From contig CM025854.1 of the NCBI GenBank assembly GCA_003952965.2, forward strand, positions 21,895,430 through 21,959,429: 64,000 bases of DNA, given 5' to 3'. The position numbers and the translations under genes are program-made. The notes below the pieces were generated by a model. It was not told the DNA's origin. It was given only the letters and a program-made list of their open reading frames with translations, and did no database searches. Of this stretch, positions 48,306 through 59,155 are shown piece by piece (position 1 is the stretch's first letter; each line of letters opens with the position of its first letter). Source of the stretch: Morella rubra. Taxonomy: Eukaryota; Streptophyta; Magnoliopsida; Fagales; Myricaceae.

Positions 48306-50562
48306 ATGGGGGTGACAAAGGAACAAGTAGAATCGACATTGAAGTCAAAGATGAATCCTTCGCAGCTCGTAAGCTATATTTAGTTTTCGAGTTACTGGTT
48401 ATCTGCCTCCTATTCTTGATCTTCCGCTTCATATGAAATTTCTTTTTTTCTATTTTAGTTTCGGCGTCTGAATATAGTTCCAGTTCGTTTGAAAATATTC
48501 ATCAACTGGATTCAATTCGTTGTTTGTGGTGGTTTCATATTCTTTTGCAATATTGGATCTCTAAATCTTGCACCTATTTTAGTCGGCTAGGGTTTTTAGC
48601 TAACGTATTCAACTTTGATATGAAACTAAATTAACAGAAACTCGCAGGCATAATATGAAACAGCTGTTAATATTTAGTGCTGAGCCCCGCAGCTGTCAGC
48701 TCATCTTGATACCTTCCATTAGGTTGGCCACCAATAGAAATTTTCATCTATGGGTTCTGGTGGCTTTTACATACAGCTGAAATTCTCCTAATGATTATGT
48801 AGAAGCAAATTGGATGTCATTCGAAGGCTTTCAGGAATGTTATATAAGATGCGATTGGGTATTTAAATCATTATTGTTGGCGGTGGGGCTGTTAGTTTCC
48901 TTTTCAATAGCAAGTTTTGAGCCAATAAAGCTTAGAAGTGTTTTGAGAGAGCCGTTCGTCTTGTGTCTCACGAGTGAGAGAATGTTCATAACTTCATAGG
49001 CTGATAAAAAATGGAACCCCTGAATGGGATTGGTAGGATTTGAATGCTGGTCAGCAGTTACTTTAGTATTTATTGCTTCTGGTGTGATTTACTTGCGCCG
49101 GCTATAATGGCAGCAGCATCTACTATTACTTGAAAGAGAGGTTCTCTCTAAGAAAGCTGAGTGTTATTATTAGCATCAGAAATCTGAGATCCGTGTCTGT
49201 GCCCGTGCTATGGAAGTGTTGTCAGTCTTTCAGTTTTAGATTTTTGGGTGGAGCATCAGGTCATGTCATTCAACTTTTAGATCAATCAGCCTTGTTGCTG
49301 CTTCTTCTATGTTCTGACATGGCTGGTCTATGTACTTACTCCATTATGGCCATGTGTTTTAAGAGGATTAAACTGGCTTCTATGCCCCACAAGGTGGTGT
49401 GATGCCAGCTCCCCATCTGGTTATGAGTTGGAGCAAAGGAGTCCTGTGAAACATGTTCCCAAGTTTATTTTTGTGGGCAGAGGAGAAATTCTGGGGCTTC
49501 TTCTGTGCTGAAGAGGAAGCAGTTTAAGTTTTGGTAGGTTAATTACCAAATTTCTGATAAGGCAGAAGGAAAAGAGGGAGGGTTTTAAGTATTGATAGAG
49601 TAACGATATAAAATTTGGGGAAGACACATTTCTGGTATAGTTTAATTTCTTTATCGTATTTGTCCTACCCCATACAAAATTTGTATGTAGCAGAGAAGAA
49701 AGATGTTCAGGGGACAGAGGTATGCTAGTATCCTGCTTTAAGTTTTTTGCATAGTGTTAAATGGAGAACTCAGCTTAAATTTCTGCCAACTTATCCGCAT
49801 GTGATTCAGGTCAGCCTTTGATTTTATGCTGGCTCTAGAATGCTTCTCCTTCATATCAGCTTAATTGTTTTCATGCTGGAAGCAGTTATTAAATCAGTTA
49901 GGATGCATTCGGATGGCTAACAAGATATAGTCTGCAATTTCCTTGGAGACCTGGATGTTGGTGTACTATGACCCAAGACAATCAGAGGAAACAAAAAGTA
50001 GAAACAATTGGAGATAGAGCATGCCCCACACAGGCCATTAAAAATGAAAAGAGGACTTAAAACATTGTTTTCCGATCTTTACTTTTCATATGCATTTATC
50101 TTTTCTAGTATGATTCTAAACTGATTAAGAACGTGGATAGGTATGTTTTTGCATTGTTAATTCTATGGAGATACTCGTGAACATGGCACTCTTTCTTGGT
50201 AATTTTATTCTTTCATTTTCTTATTTCAGGAGGTGATTGATACATCCGGAGGGTAAGTTCTCTCTTGGAAACATATGTCCTTTGAATTTTGAAGTTATTC
50301 TCTGCCCTGTTTTTTGTTTCCTCTTCTCAACCTCCTTTTTCTCAAGTAGAGCCATCTGATTTTCAGGTGCGGTGCAAGTTTTGCAATTGAAATTGTATCA
50401 GAACAATTTGAGGGGAAGAGGTTGCTGGAGAGGCATCGGCTGGTGAATGCTGCTCTGGAACAGGAAATGAAACAAATTCATGCTCTATCAATAAAGAAAG
50501 CTTTGACCCCAGAGCAGTGGAAACAACAGCAAGAGTCTGAAAAATCTAATCCTGCTTCTTAG
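48306..50562 (+). CDS. BOLA2: BolA-family protein, BolA2 type
   Basis: Three exons, 48306-48368, 50230-50252 and 50367-50562, encode 93 residues. The middle exon has 23 bp. The start ATG is the first in frame (MGVTKEQVESTLKSK). The protein has the BolA fold sequence EVIDTSGGCGASFAIEIVSE, then EGKRLLERHRLVNAALEQEM with the conserved RHR(L/M)VN helix and the invariant His, ending KKALTPEQWKQQ. The length equals a stand-alone BolA domain with no transit peptide, so it should be cytosolic or nuclear. BolA2 proteins pair with monothiol CGFS glutaredoxins around a [2Fe-2S] cluster. The invariant Cys in SGGCG is the site reported to be redox-sensitive in Arabidopsis BolA2, as I recall. The next gene, fibrillin 5, follows on the same strand 0.9 kb away. 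Confidence 0.95.
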
Positions 50563-51161
50563 AAGTTGGTTTTAAGGGAATTAAGATTCTGAAAGTGTGT
50601 GCTGTTGCTGATAAGCAAGGGAGTATTTGGGAATATGTATTGAGCTTGTTGATACCAGAGTTCAAGTACACTCGAGATTTTACTGTTATACTGCCTAGTT
50701 TATGTTAAAAGATTTGTGGGTGATTTTTCAATGGTTAATACTCAAGTGAGACTAGGTGCTATTGATGTCAGGCTGCGATGGAATGTAAAAGTTCCACAGG
50801 AGCAACTGCAGCCGTTGGTAACGTCCTTAAAATTTCTTGGAATTTTAATGATCCAAAGTACTAATTTCCGTCGGAAGGAAATAAGAAAAGAGAAATTAAA
50901 TAGGACTGATTGGTGTTAAAACTTCTTGGCCCAAGGTTACGGGGATTTAGGACACGACGTACCGTTGGTGGATGTTTGGTTGATAAAACGATGTGTTCAG
51001 CCTTTTCGCCTCCAAATCGTTTTATCCAAAAATTTTATGAGAGAGTGAATCTTATTGCAAACGGGAAAATCCTTTTTCTTGCAACCATGGTTCGTAGTTG
51101 GACGAGGATTCTTGTCCCAGTTCCTACACTGTCCCGAGAGAATATGCCACGACAGGGTAGG

Positions 51162-51197
<36 letters not shown>

Positions 51198-51456
51198 AGG
51201 CCTTGCAGGTCCCTGTTCCTAAAGCAGATATTAATCGCTCGGCAAGCCAAAAAACGAAAAACCCATAATAATTTTTTAAAAAAAAATTAAAAACATGCAC
51301 AGAGACGAGCAGCGAGTAAAAACAGTGAAGACTATCAATGAACGAGATAGAGCGCTCTTCGGTCTTCCAACTTGCTCGTCGTTACCTTGCGCTACATCCT
51401 TCTGATTAAACCACTACAAAAGCAGAAACTAGTCGTACTTATCAATTATTGGAGTT
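50563..51456. other. Intergenic region between BolA2 and FBN5
   Basis: 3' flank of BolA2 and 5' flank of FBN5. Contains a CT microsatellite at 51164-51194. No gene seen. Confidence 0.65.
51164..51194. repeat. CT microsatellite upstream of FBN5
   Basis: About 30 bp of alternating T and C, roughly 260 bp before the FBN5 start codon. CT tracts are common in plant 5' leader and promoter DNA. Confidence 0.95.
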
Positions 51457-53266
51457 ATGGCCGCTGTCCAAAGACCAATCCCTGCTTCCCATGTCATTTC
51501 TCCAAAACCAAGATCCACAAAGATAACTCAAACTGAGAGATTATTCTTGGCCACACATCCAAGGACCAAGAGCGGACTACTTCGCAAGTGCCTATCTGGG
51601 TTTAGATCCATTTACACCACCAAAGTTGCAGAGCCAAGATCTGGCATAGTTGGGGATGAAACGCTTGCCCACATCAAAACAGAGCTTTACCAGGCACTAG
51701 AAGGTATGCCGAGTTGAAGTTTAGTATGGATTTTCTTTGTGCTGCGTTACTGCGATGAACATGGGAAATTTTTGAGGAAGTGTAATATGGAATGCATCTA
51801 CACATCTTTTTAAGGAGTCGATAGAGGGATATTCGGAATCCCATCTGCAAAGAAAGCTGAGATTGAAGGTTTGGTGAAGCTGCTAGAGTCTCAGAATCCA
51901 ACCCCAGATCCTACTCTGAAACTAGAGAAGGTACGTTCCAATCATGCTCGTGCTGTCGGGCACTTGGCTTGGGAATCTGGGATTTGTTGTTAAGAGCCCA
52001 GTTTTTGGGTTTATCTATAATTAGAAGGTGGATGGATAATGCTGGAAGTTAGTTCAGGATTTATTTATTTCCTCCTAAATTGGAAGGTGGGTGGATGCTG
52101 GAAGTTAGTCTACAGTACGATCACAATCTTGGGTTCCAAGAGGACGAAGCTGGGATTGAGAGATTTCATCTCATTGGGAGATTTCCTTCAGATAATTGAT
52201 GCTGATAAGGTATTAGTCTTTCAAGTTTCAACATTTGTGGTTTGACTTCTAAGTTCTATCCTTACACGAAAGCTAGTTATCCTTTCAACTTCAGTACAGA
52301 ACAGTGGAACAGTTCAATAAATGGCAGGCAAATTCCAAAAACAATGTGCTATCTAGAACAATGTCCATCCCTGTTGCTCTGCTCTTTCATTAAATGCATG
52401 TCTTTTTGTACTCTGCTTTTAACCACTAAAAGTCTCCGTTCTCTAGATGTCTTTTTGGGTGATTTATAAGCCTTTTACCAAAGTTCTAACTTCTGTTGAC
52501 GTGCCAAACTGGAGGGAAAAGCAGTCAATGTGATCGCGTTCAGCTCCAAGGGACTAAATTTGTTGAATGGACAGCTCACCATTGAGGCCTCCTTTAATAT
52601 TGCATCAAAATCAGTTAAGAAGCTCCTGTACTTTTCCTGGTTACTTTCTACTTTTCTCTCTTTTTTTGTGGTTACTGAAAGTAGTCAACACCACTGAAGA
52701 GTAATTCACTGAAGAGTAATTAAGGCAAATAATTAAGCTGTCGTCTTTGTTACATATTCTACAGAGAGTGGATATCAATTACGACAAGTCGTCAATCACT
52801 CCTGCCCAAGTATGCTAGATTCCTGAACCCTATCATTTAATTTTGATTGTTTTTTCTTTTCTTTTCTTTTTTCCTTTAACAAAACAGAAGAAGAACTGAC
52901 ACCGAAGTATGGATTTGGAAAGATAGATGTCGGCCATAACCTTAAATCTCATTTGTCTTTGTCTGGTGAAACAATAGTTGAGGAATGTGTTCCGAAAAAA
53001 CTATGATCTTTTGCTTGGCATCTTCAATCCACAAGGCTGGCTAGAGATCACGTATCCTTAATAACCCTTCTATATATGGTATAGATTTTGGATTTCCTAA
53101 TCTTAAAACTTTTTTGCAGAGATATTTTTCTTGTTCCCTTAATTCAACCTCCTTTAGATATGTTGACTATAACATGAGGATAGGGAGGGATGATAAAGCC
53201 AATATCTTCGTATTAGAGAGATCAGGAGAAGGTGAACCTTGTGGCTCTTCACCGCCGCAGTTATAA
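51457..53266 (+). CDS. FBN5: Fibrillin 5 (plastid lipid-associated protein)
   Basis: Seven exons keep frame with GT/AG sites: 51457-51703, 51815-51930, 52087-52209, 52515-52613, 52765-52809, 52978-53051 and 53158-53266. The product is 270 residues. A Ser/Arg/Lys-rich N-terminus of ~60 residues with few acids suggests a plastid transit peptide. The PAP/fibrillin domain follows: [52 protein letters not shown], then [13 protein letters not shown] and the C-terminal [20 protein letters not shown] ... [15 protein letters not shown]. Family knowledge: FBN5 binds solanesyl diphosphate synthases and supports plastoquinone side-chain synthesis in plastids. The exon-4 acceptor has a weak pyrimidine tract. 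The product ends with a Gly/Ser/Pro tail after ERSGEGE that looks gene-specific. Confidence 0.93.
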
Positions 53267-54923
53267 CATCACTTCTGGAGGATCTAGATCATCAACAAAA
53301 CATTCATAGTTGTTATGATTATTTTTAAGTGTACTAATTTCTGAGTTGATTAGGATCCTCTACAATTCTTTACCCGAACGCAATTCGGTTAGAGGTAGAG
53401 ATCAGATGTGAATCTTACAATATTTACTGCTAACCTGTGAAGTTTCAGATAATGTGAACCTTATAATATTTAATACTTATATCTATATTTTTTCAAATTG
53501 CACCATTCAAATTATAGAGGATCATGATATAAACAAAATTATGAAGTTCCGTAATATCTATTCTATGAATCTATTAGGGTTACTACTATTATATCAACTT
53601 AAATAGCAATTAGGCCAGCTTCAATGTAATAAGTGGTATATAGGAACATTATCTTACTAATTGCACACCATATATATTTGCTTTTAAAAAAAGTTAGACA
53701 TATAAAAGTTATTGGTTTGCAAATCTCATTGGCATATGACTACCGTGATACATTTCATTTTGGCACCTCAGATCTTTGATTAGATTTTTGGGGTACAAAA
53801 TCAAAAGTTTGATGGTAACACCTAGTGACCAACTTCTAATTTAATGATAAACTACGGATCTAAATTCACCATTTAACTAATAATTGGTTGAATATTTTAG
53901 ACCGTTCAGCTTTTCTTTCTGTTCCAAAATAGTGCAAAGACTGCATTGATTTCTTTCACTACAGCACAGATTACCATGACATACTTAACGATCATAGCAA
54001 CCAAACTGTGGAACACATATATTTGATCCATTCGTATATTATTTCAAGCTTCTCATTGGTTCAGCCGGGTTCATGAGAACGATCTAGAACGTGGGCCTCA
54101 GACATTTTAACACTGGACCTTTGTTCATCGAATTTGAACCCAGCTTTTTTCCCGTCTGATATTCTCCACTCAATTTCACTTCAGCTTTCTCATTTGACTC
54201 GAAGCAATTTCTTTCTTCCTTCTCTCTTAACCAATTCTATTGACCAAAATCTGCAGTTCTCCTATTCTCTCATCTCAAGCCTCTCACTTTATTTTCCATT
54301 GCTCAAGAACATTCCTTAGTGAAAACAATGTTGACTTAATAGGCCTCAGCTCCAAAATTTTCCTGCCCTATGGTTGCCATAATTGACGTATCCATCGATT
54401 AGAGGCTCAACCCAGTTGGTCCAAATGGTTTAACTAGCATGAAGTCAACAATTCCTGCAGTCAGCTAGAACCAATTTGTGGTCAGGCTTCCACTTGTTTA
54501 TTAGTCCAAATGTGACAGTACCTTAATATATCCTTTTAAAGAAAATTCAGATACTTAACACTGTGCAGCCACCAGAGGCATTGATTGCAGTGCACGTCAG
54601 GATCAAATTGTTCTATTGCAAGTCTGTATCAAATTACTTCCTAGTCTTCAAGGTAAAAGTCCATGTCAATCCACTGACTCAGTCTCTCTCTCTTCTTCTC
54701 GAAACTCTGACCAAACGGGGACTTGAAAACCTGCCTACCACCCATGTACAGAGGACGTCGGTAATCCACTGATTCAGTCGTAGAATAAAAACAGTGTTAA
54801 TTTCACGCCATGGCTGAGCGCGGTGGGAGACAGTACTCCGATCTTTCTGCCTCCGCATATATATATATATATAACTATCTACTATTGCTCGATTTTCCCA
54901 TTACTAGTGAGAGTAACTCGAAC
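53267..54923. other. Intergenic region between FBN5 and the receptor-like protein gene
   Basis: AT-rich DNA with a small MITE-like element (53353-53523). The last ~120 bp before the RLP start contain an in-frame upstream ATG at 54810 and an (AT)n run. No other gene is seen. Confidence 0.6.
53353..53523. mobile_element. Small MITE-like element
   Basis: The left end GGATCCTCTACAATT and right end AATTATAGAGGATC are inverted. The interior (CTTACAATATTTA, ATAATGTGAACCTTATAATA) resembles a non-coding block at 47430-47530, so two related copies may be present. Confidence 0.45.
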
Positions 54924-57900
54924 ATGGGGTGGTTATCCTACACTGTCCTTGCTCTTGTTGCTCTCTTCCTTGAAATGTCACAATTCTGTTGGGGTGCAAG
55001 TGCAACCTTAAGTCTTGGCTGCCAGGAAGCAGAAAGACGGGCTCTTCTTGAGTTCAAGGGTAGCCTAAACGGCGGCCTGAATCGGCTGGATTCGTGGACG
55101 GGCAAAGACTGCTGCAAATGGGAAGGAGTTGGCTGTAACAACCACACTGGACATGTCATCAGGCTTGACCTCCGAAACCCGGTCTTTACAGATTCGTTTG
55201 GATACGTCATTGAAGTATCGAACCGGTTGAAAGCGACTGCTGTTAGCTCGTCTTTGTTGGAGCTGACATATTTGGAACACTTGGATTTGAGCTGGAACGA
55301 TTTCATGGGAAGCCCGATCCCGGCTTTCTTGGGTTCCATTCAAAGCCTACGATATCTTAGTATGTCCAATGCACGCTTCAATGGAGTAGTTCCTGATCAA
55401 CTCGGTAATCTGTCTAGGCTGCATGCTCTTGATCTCAGTAGCGGTCCAAGTGAATATGATTTTCAACTCTCAGTCCGCAACCTTCAATGGCTTTCCCGTC
55501 TTTCATCTTTACGACGCCTTGACTTGAGCTGGGTGAACCTTCAAAACGCCTCCGACTTGGTTCAGGTACTGAACAAGGTTCCCTCTTTGGTTCATTTGCG
55601 TTTGTCGTCGTGTGGACTTGGTGCTCATGGTAATCCGTTCCATGATTATGTTAATTCCACATTTCTTCAACACTTTGATGTTAGCGTAAACGCACTTCAA
55701 GGTCCTGTCCCTGATATTATTGAGCACATGAGTGCGCTCAAAGTCCTTGATCTCTCAGCCAATAACTTCAGTTCTGCAGTTCCTCTGTGGTTCGCTAACC
55801 TGAAAAGCCTTGTGCATCTCAATCTTGGCTTTAATAGTTTAACAGGTGAAATCCCAAATGCTTTGGGAAACCTCACACCTCTGACAGTCCTAGACCTGTC
55901 TTTTAATTCATTTGTGGGAGGCATACCTCGTTCTTTGTGGAATCTTTGTAACCTGAAAGTGTTAGATTTAGCCATGAACAGATTAAATGGAACAATACCG
56001 GACCCTTCTAAAGATGCACATGGATGTATTGGGAGGAGTCTTGAGAAACTGAATTTGAGATGGAACACATTTATAAATCCTTTGCCTGATTGGTTTTCGC
56101 AGTTTGCGAATCTAGAAGTACTTGATCTCGCAAACAACTCATTTTACGGTTCGATCCCGGAATCATATGGGAGACTATCCAACTTGAGAATCTTGGATTT
56201 CTCTAGAAATCATCTGAATGGAACTGTTCCAGAATCTTTTGGGCAGCTTTCTTCGCTTGAGAAATTGATTCTGTCGACCAATTTCTTGCGAGGAACCATG
56301 TCCGAACTGCACTTTGCTAACCTCTCAAGTTTACAGGAATTAGACATTGGTGTCAACTCTTTGGCTTTGAAAGTAAATTCTGACTGGGTGGCCCCATTTC
56401 AACTCAATTACATAAACTTGAGATCTTGCAATGTCGGGCCTCAGTTTCCTTCTTGGCTCCGTACGCAAAAAGGTGTCATCACATTGTATCTCTCCAACAC
56501 AAGCATCTCAGATGTTCTGCCTCCCTGGTTTCCCAATCTGAAGTTTTCCTATTTGGATCTGTCCTACAATTATATCAGGGGCAGGCTGCCAATATTTTCG
56601 AAACCGGATTCTGTCTACATGAATCTATATTTGAGTTCCAACAAATTTGAAGGCCCCTTGCCAACTTTTCCTTCTATTGTGAACAGGTTGGATCTCACTG
56701 GCAACCTGATTTCAGGTCCATTTCCAGAAGATATTGGCAGCATGACTCCTACATTGGACAATTTACTTCTCTCTGGTAATCAAATAAGCGGTTCTATTCC
56801 GCTATCATTATGCAGGATAAAAACCCTGAGAGTTCTTGATCTCTCCAAAAACAGGCTATCTGGTGAGATCCCAGATTGTTGGAATGATTTCAAGATCTTG
56901 ATGGTTCTAGATTTTTCAGAAAACAATCTGTCAGGGTTCATTCCGGCCTCTTTCGGAAGTGCAACATCACTTCAGTCTTTGCACTTGAGCAACAACAGTC
57001 TCCGGGGCGACATTCCATGGTCCCTGAGGAATTGTAGAAGCATGGTTATTTTTGATGGTGGTGAAAATCGATTATCCGGAAATATACCTGGATGGATTGG
57101 AGAGAGCATGCTGAGACTTGAAATTCTTCGTCTACGATCGAATATCTTTGATGGCACTATTCCTTTAGAGATATGCCACCTAGCTGAGCTTCAGGTACTT
57201 GACCTTGCACAGAATAATCTGTCAGGAATAATCCCCACCTGTTTTGGCAATCTGAGGGGCATGGTTATAGGGGATGTGACAAAAAGTGATATTGGTATCC
57301 ATAAATGGTCAACTACGTATGGAGAAAACATGGTTCAGTTCATGAAAGGGAAACAGCTCGAATACACCAAAACCTTGAAGTACCTAATTAACATGGATCT
57401 TTCGGGTAATAGACTGATTGGAACCATCCCGGAAGAGTTAACAAACCTTGTGAGACTCCGAGGCTTGAACTTGTCCAATAATCACTTGATAGGGAAAATT
57501 CCTGACACCATTGGCAACATAAGGTCATTGGAATCGCTTGACTTCTCGAGAAACCAGCTTGCGGGCTCAATTCCATTAAGCATATCTGCCCTGACTTCTC
57601 TAAGCCATTTGAACTTGTCCTACAACAACCTGTCCGGACAAATTCCATCAGGCTATCAGCTGCAGACCCTTGATGATCCTTCCATTTACAGTGGCAACCC
57701 TCAACTCTGTGGCTTTCCACTACTGAAGTGTGCAAGCGCTGAGCCTCCTCAAGCTCACAATGGAGGGGCAGATGGAAGAAATGGATCTAAAATAGAATGG
57801 TTTTACATCGCGATGTCTGCAGGGTACGTGACTGGACTATGGGGAGTCCTTGGAGTCATGCTGTACAAGAAGAATTGGAGAGATGCCTATTTCAACTTCG

Positions 57901-57998
57901 TGGATGTTGTCAAAGAGAGGATAATTTCAGAATTTATAGAAAAGGTAGCGGCGCCAAGTACAAGGTCCAGGAGCAACCCCATTGAACGGAGCTGGTAA
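54924..57998 (+). CDS. LRR receptor-like protein, EIX/RLP class, no kinase
   Basis: Single exon of 1,024 residues from the preferred ATG at 54924. An in-frame ATG lies upstream at 54810, but that start would put 38 residues before the signal peptide (MGWLSYTVLALVALFLEMSQ), so the inner ATG is chosen. The order is: signal peptide; LRR N-cap (GCQEAERRALLEFKGSL ... CCKWEGVGCNNHTGHV); about 30 plant-type LRRs (LxxLxLSxNxLSGxIP); an island region near KSDIGIHKWSTTYGEN that splits the LRRs; further repeats; a C-cap (NPQLCGFPLLKC); a short acidic spacer; one transmembrane segment (WFYIAMSAGYVTGLWGVLGV); and a short basic tail. There is no kinase domain. RLPs of this class act in pattern or effector recognition with SOBIR1-type co-receptors; the ligand is unknown. 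The frame is open, so the gene looks intact. Confidence 0.95.
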   Translation: MGWLSYTVLALVALFLEMSQFCWGASATLSLGCQEAERRALLEFKGSLNGGLNRLDSWTGKDCCKWEGVGCNNHTGHVIRLDLRNPVFTDSFGYVIEVSNRLKATAVSSSLLELTYLEHLDLSWNDFMGSPIPAFLGSIQSLRYLSMSNARFNGVVPDQLGNLSRLHALDLSSGPSEYDFQLSVRNLQWLSRLSSLRRLDLSWVNLQNASDLVQVLNKVPSLVHLRLSSCGLGAHGNPFHDYVNSTFLQHFDVSVNALQGPVPDIIEHMSALKVLDLSANNFSSAVPLWFANLKSLVHLNLGFNSLTGEIPNALGNLTPLTVLDLSFNSFVGGIPRSLWNLCNLKVLDLAMNRLNGTIPDPSKDAHGCIGRSLEKLNLRWNTFINPLPDWFSQFANLEVLDLANNSFYGSIPESYGRLSNLRILDFSRNHLNGTVPESFGQLSSLEKLILSTNFLRGTMSELHFANLSSLQELDIGVNSLALKVNSDWVAPFQLNYINLRSCNVGPQFPSWLRTQKGVITLYLSNTSISDVLPPWFPNLKFSYLDLSYNYIRGRLPIFSKPDSVYMNLYLSSNKFEGPLPTFPSIVNRLDLTGNLISGPFPEDIGSMTPTLDNLLLSGNQISGSIPLSLCRIKTLRVLDLSKNRLSGEIPDCWNDFKILMVLDFSENNLSGFIPASFGSATSLQSLHLSNNSLRGDIPWSLRNCRSMVIFDGGENRLSGNIPGWIGESMLRLEILRLRSNIFDGTIPLEICHLAELQVLDLAQNNLSGIIPTCFGNLRGMVIGDVTKSDIGIHKWSTTYGENMVQFMKGKQLEYTKTLKYLINMDLSGNRLIGTIPEELTNLVRLRGLNLSNNHLIGKIPDTIGNIRSLESLDFSRNQLAGSIPLSISALTSLSHLNLSYNNLSGQIPSGYQLQTLDDPSIYSGNPQLCGFPLLKCASAEPPQAHNGGADGRNGSKIEWFYIAMSAGYVTGLWGVLGVMLYKKNWRDAYFNFVDVVKERIISEFIEKVAAPSTRSRSNPIERSW

Positions 57999-59155
57999 GC
58001 AAGTTTTCTTCTGCCTTTTCTTCAGACGAAGGTGCATTCTTTTGTCCTTGCTATGTTGATACCTATAATGATATCTCCTTTCCTTCTTAGTGGATGAAAA
58101 TTTCTTTTGAACCACATCTATAAGGAGCTTTGTCCTGATATTCCTCCGTTTGAATGAATAGGTGAGCGTTGAGGATATATGAAGATTCAAGGTGAAGACA
58201 GTTCTTCAATGGCCACACTTACATTGGAGGGGATCAACTATCAGTGAGGTCGTAGCAGCTCTGCAGAATTTCTGAGTCACACAGAAAGAACTACATTTTC
58301 AGCACCGCAATGAGTAGATAAGCTATTTGCATTGGTACAAAGTTTTAGGTCTGAGGTCAATTGGTCTTGTTCTATCTTCTCTTTCGATTAGCATGCACTT
58401 CAATATTTCTGAAGTTAAATTCTAGTTTCTGTCAAAATTCAGAATCAACACTAGCAATGAGAAACAGAGCTATTTCTTACCCAAAAAGAACAATAACTGA
58501 AGTTATTCTTCTTCCAACTCCCAATCAGATGTTTTGGATTGCGAACTTGTGAGTAGAAGAGAGAGTATAAGAGAGGGAGACGTTTTTCGTTATCTGGGAT
58601 ATGCTCTATGGAATCCATAGAAGCCATGAAGTAAAACTGTAAAACCTGAGCATTCACAGAACCGGATTAACAGTTGTTTAAATTTGTCTAAATTAACAAA
58701 CATTTTTGTTAATTATCTCTATATTAAATATAACTAAAAATACAAATTTTTCCTTTGCAACAGTGAAATAAATTTTTTTTTTTTTTTGGCTAAATAATAT
58801 AGATACAGAATTGCCTCCCTCGTTTTCTATAGATAGAAAACCAAAAGATAAAGGACTTCACAAGAAGAGAGGCAGAGTGATATCATGTCAAATAACAAAG
58901 AGAGGGCTTTCCTCGCCGTCGGATGAAAAGCATGCACTCGTACCACAACAAGAGGGAAAGCAGTAGCGCACTGGATCCTAACCCCTGTACAAACCCCTAA
59001 AACCTCTGGAAGCTCCTTCGCCATGGCAACACCCCCACACCAATCCACTCGCTTGCGAAAACACTAGACCTTAGAAATGATCATCACCGCCCACGAAAAC
59101 CGCTGAGAGCCATAGCGACTCTACCCAAGAAATAAAATTAGAAGAGAAAAGGAAA
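57999..59155. other. Intergenic region after RLP gene
   Basis: 3' flank of the RLP gene and 5' flank of uL15m. No gene recognised; the short ORFs here lack family features. Confidence 0.6.

Noticed and set aside
54810..54923. Upstream in-frame ATG of the receptor-like protein
   Set aside because: Starting there would bury the signal peptide behind 38 residues, including an AT-repeat-encoded Tyr/Ile run; the ATG at 54924 is the better start.
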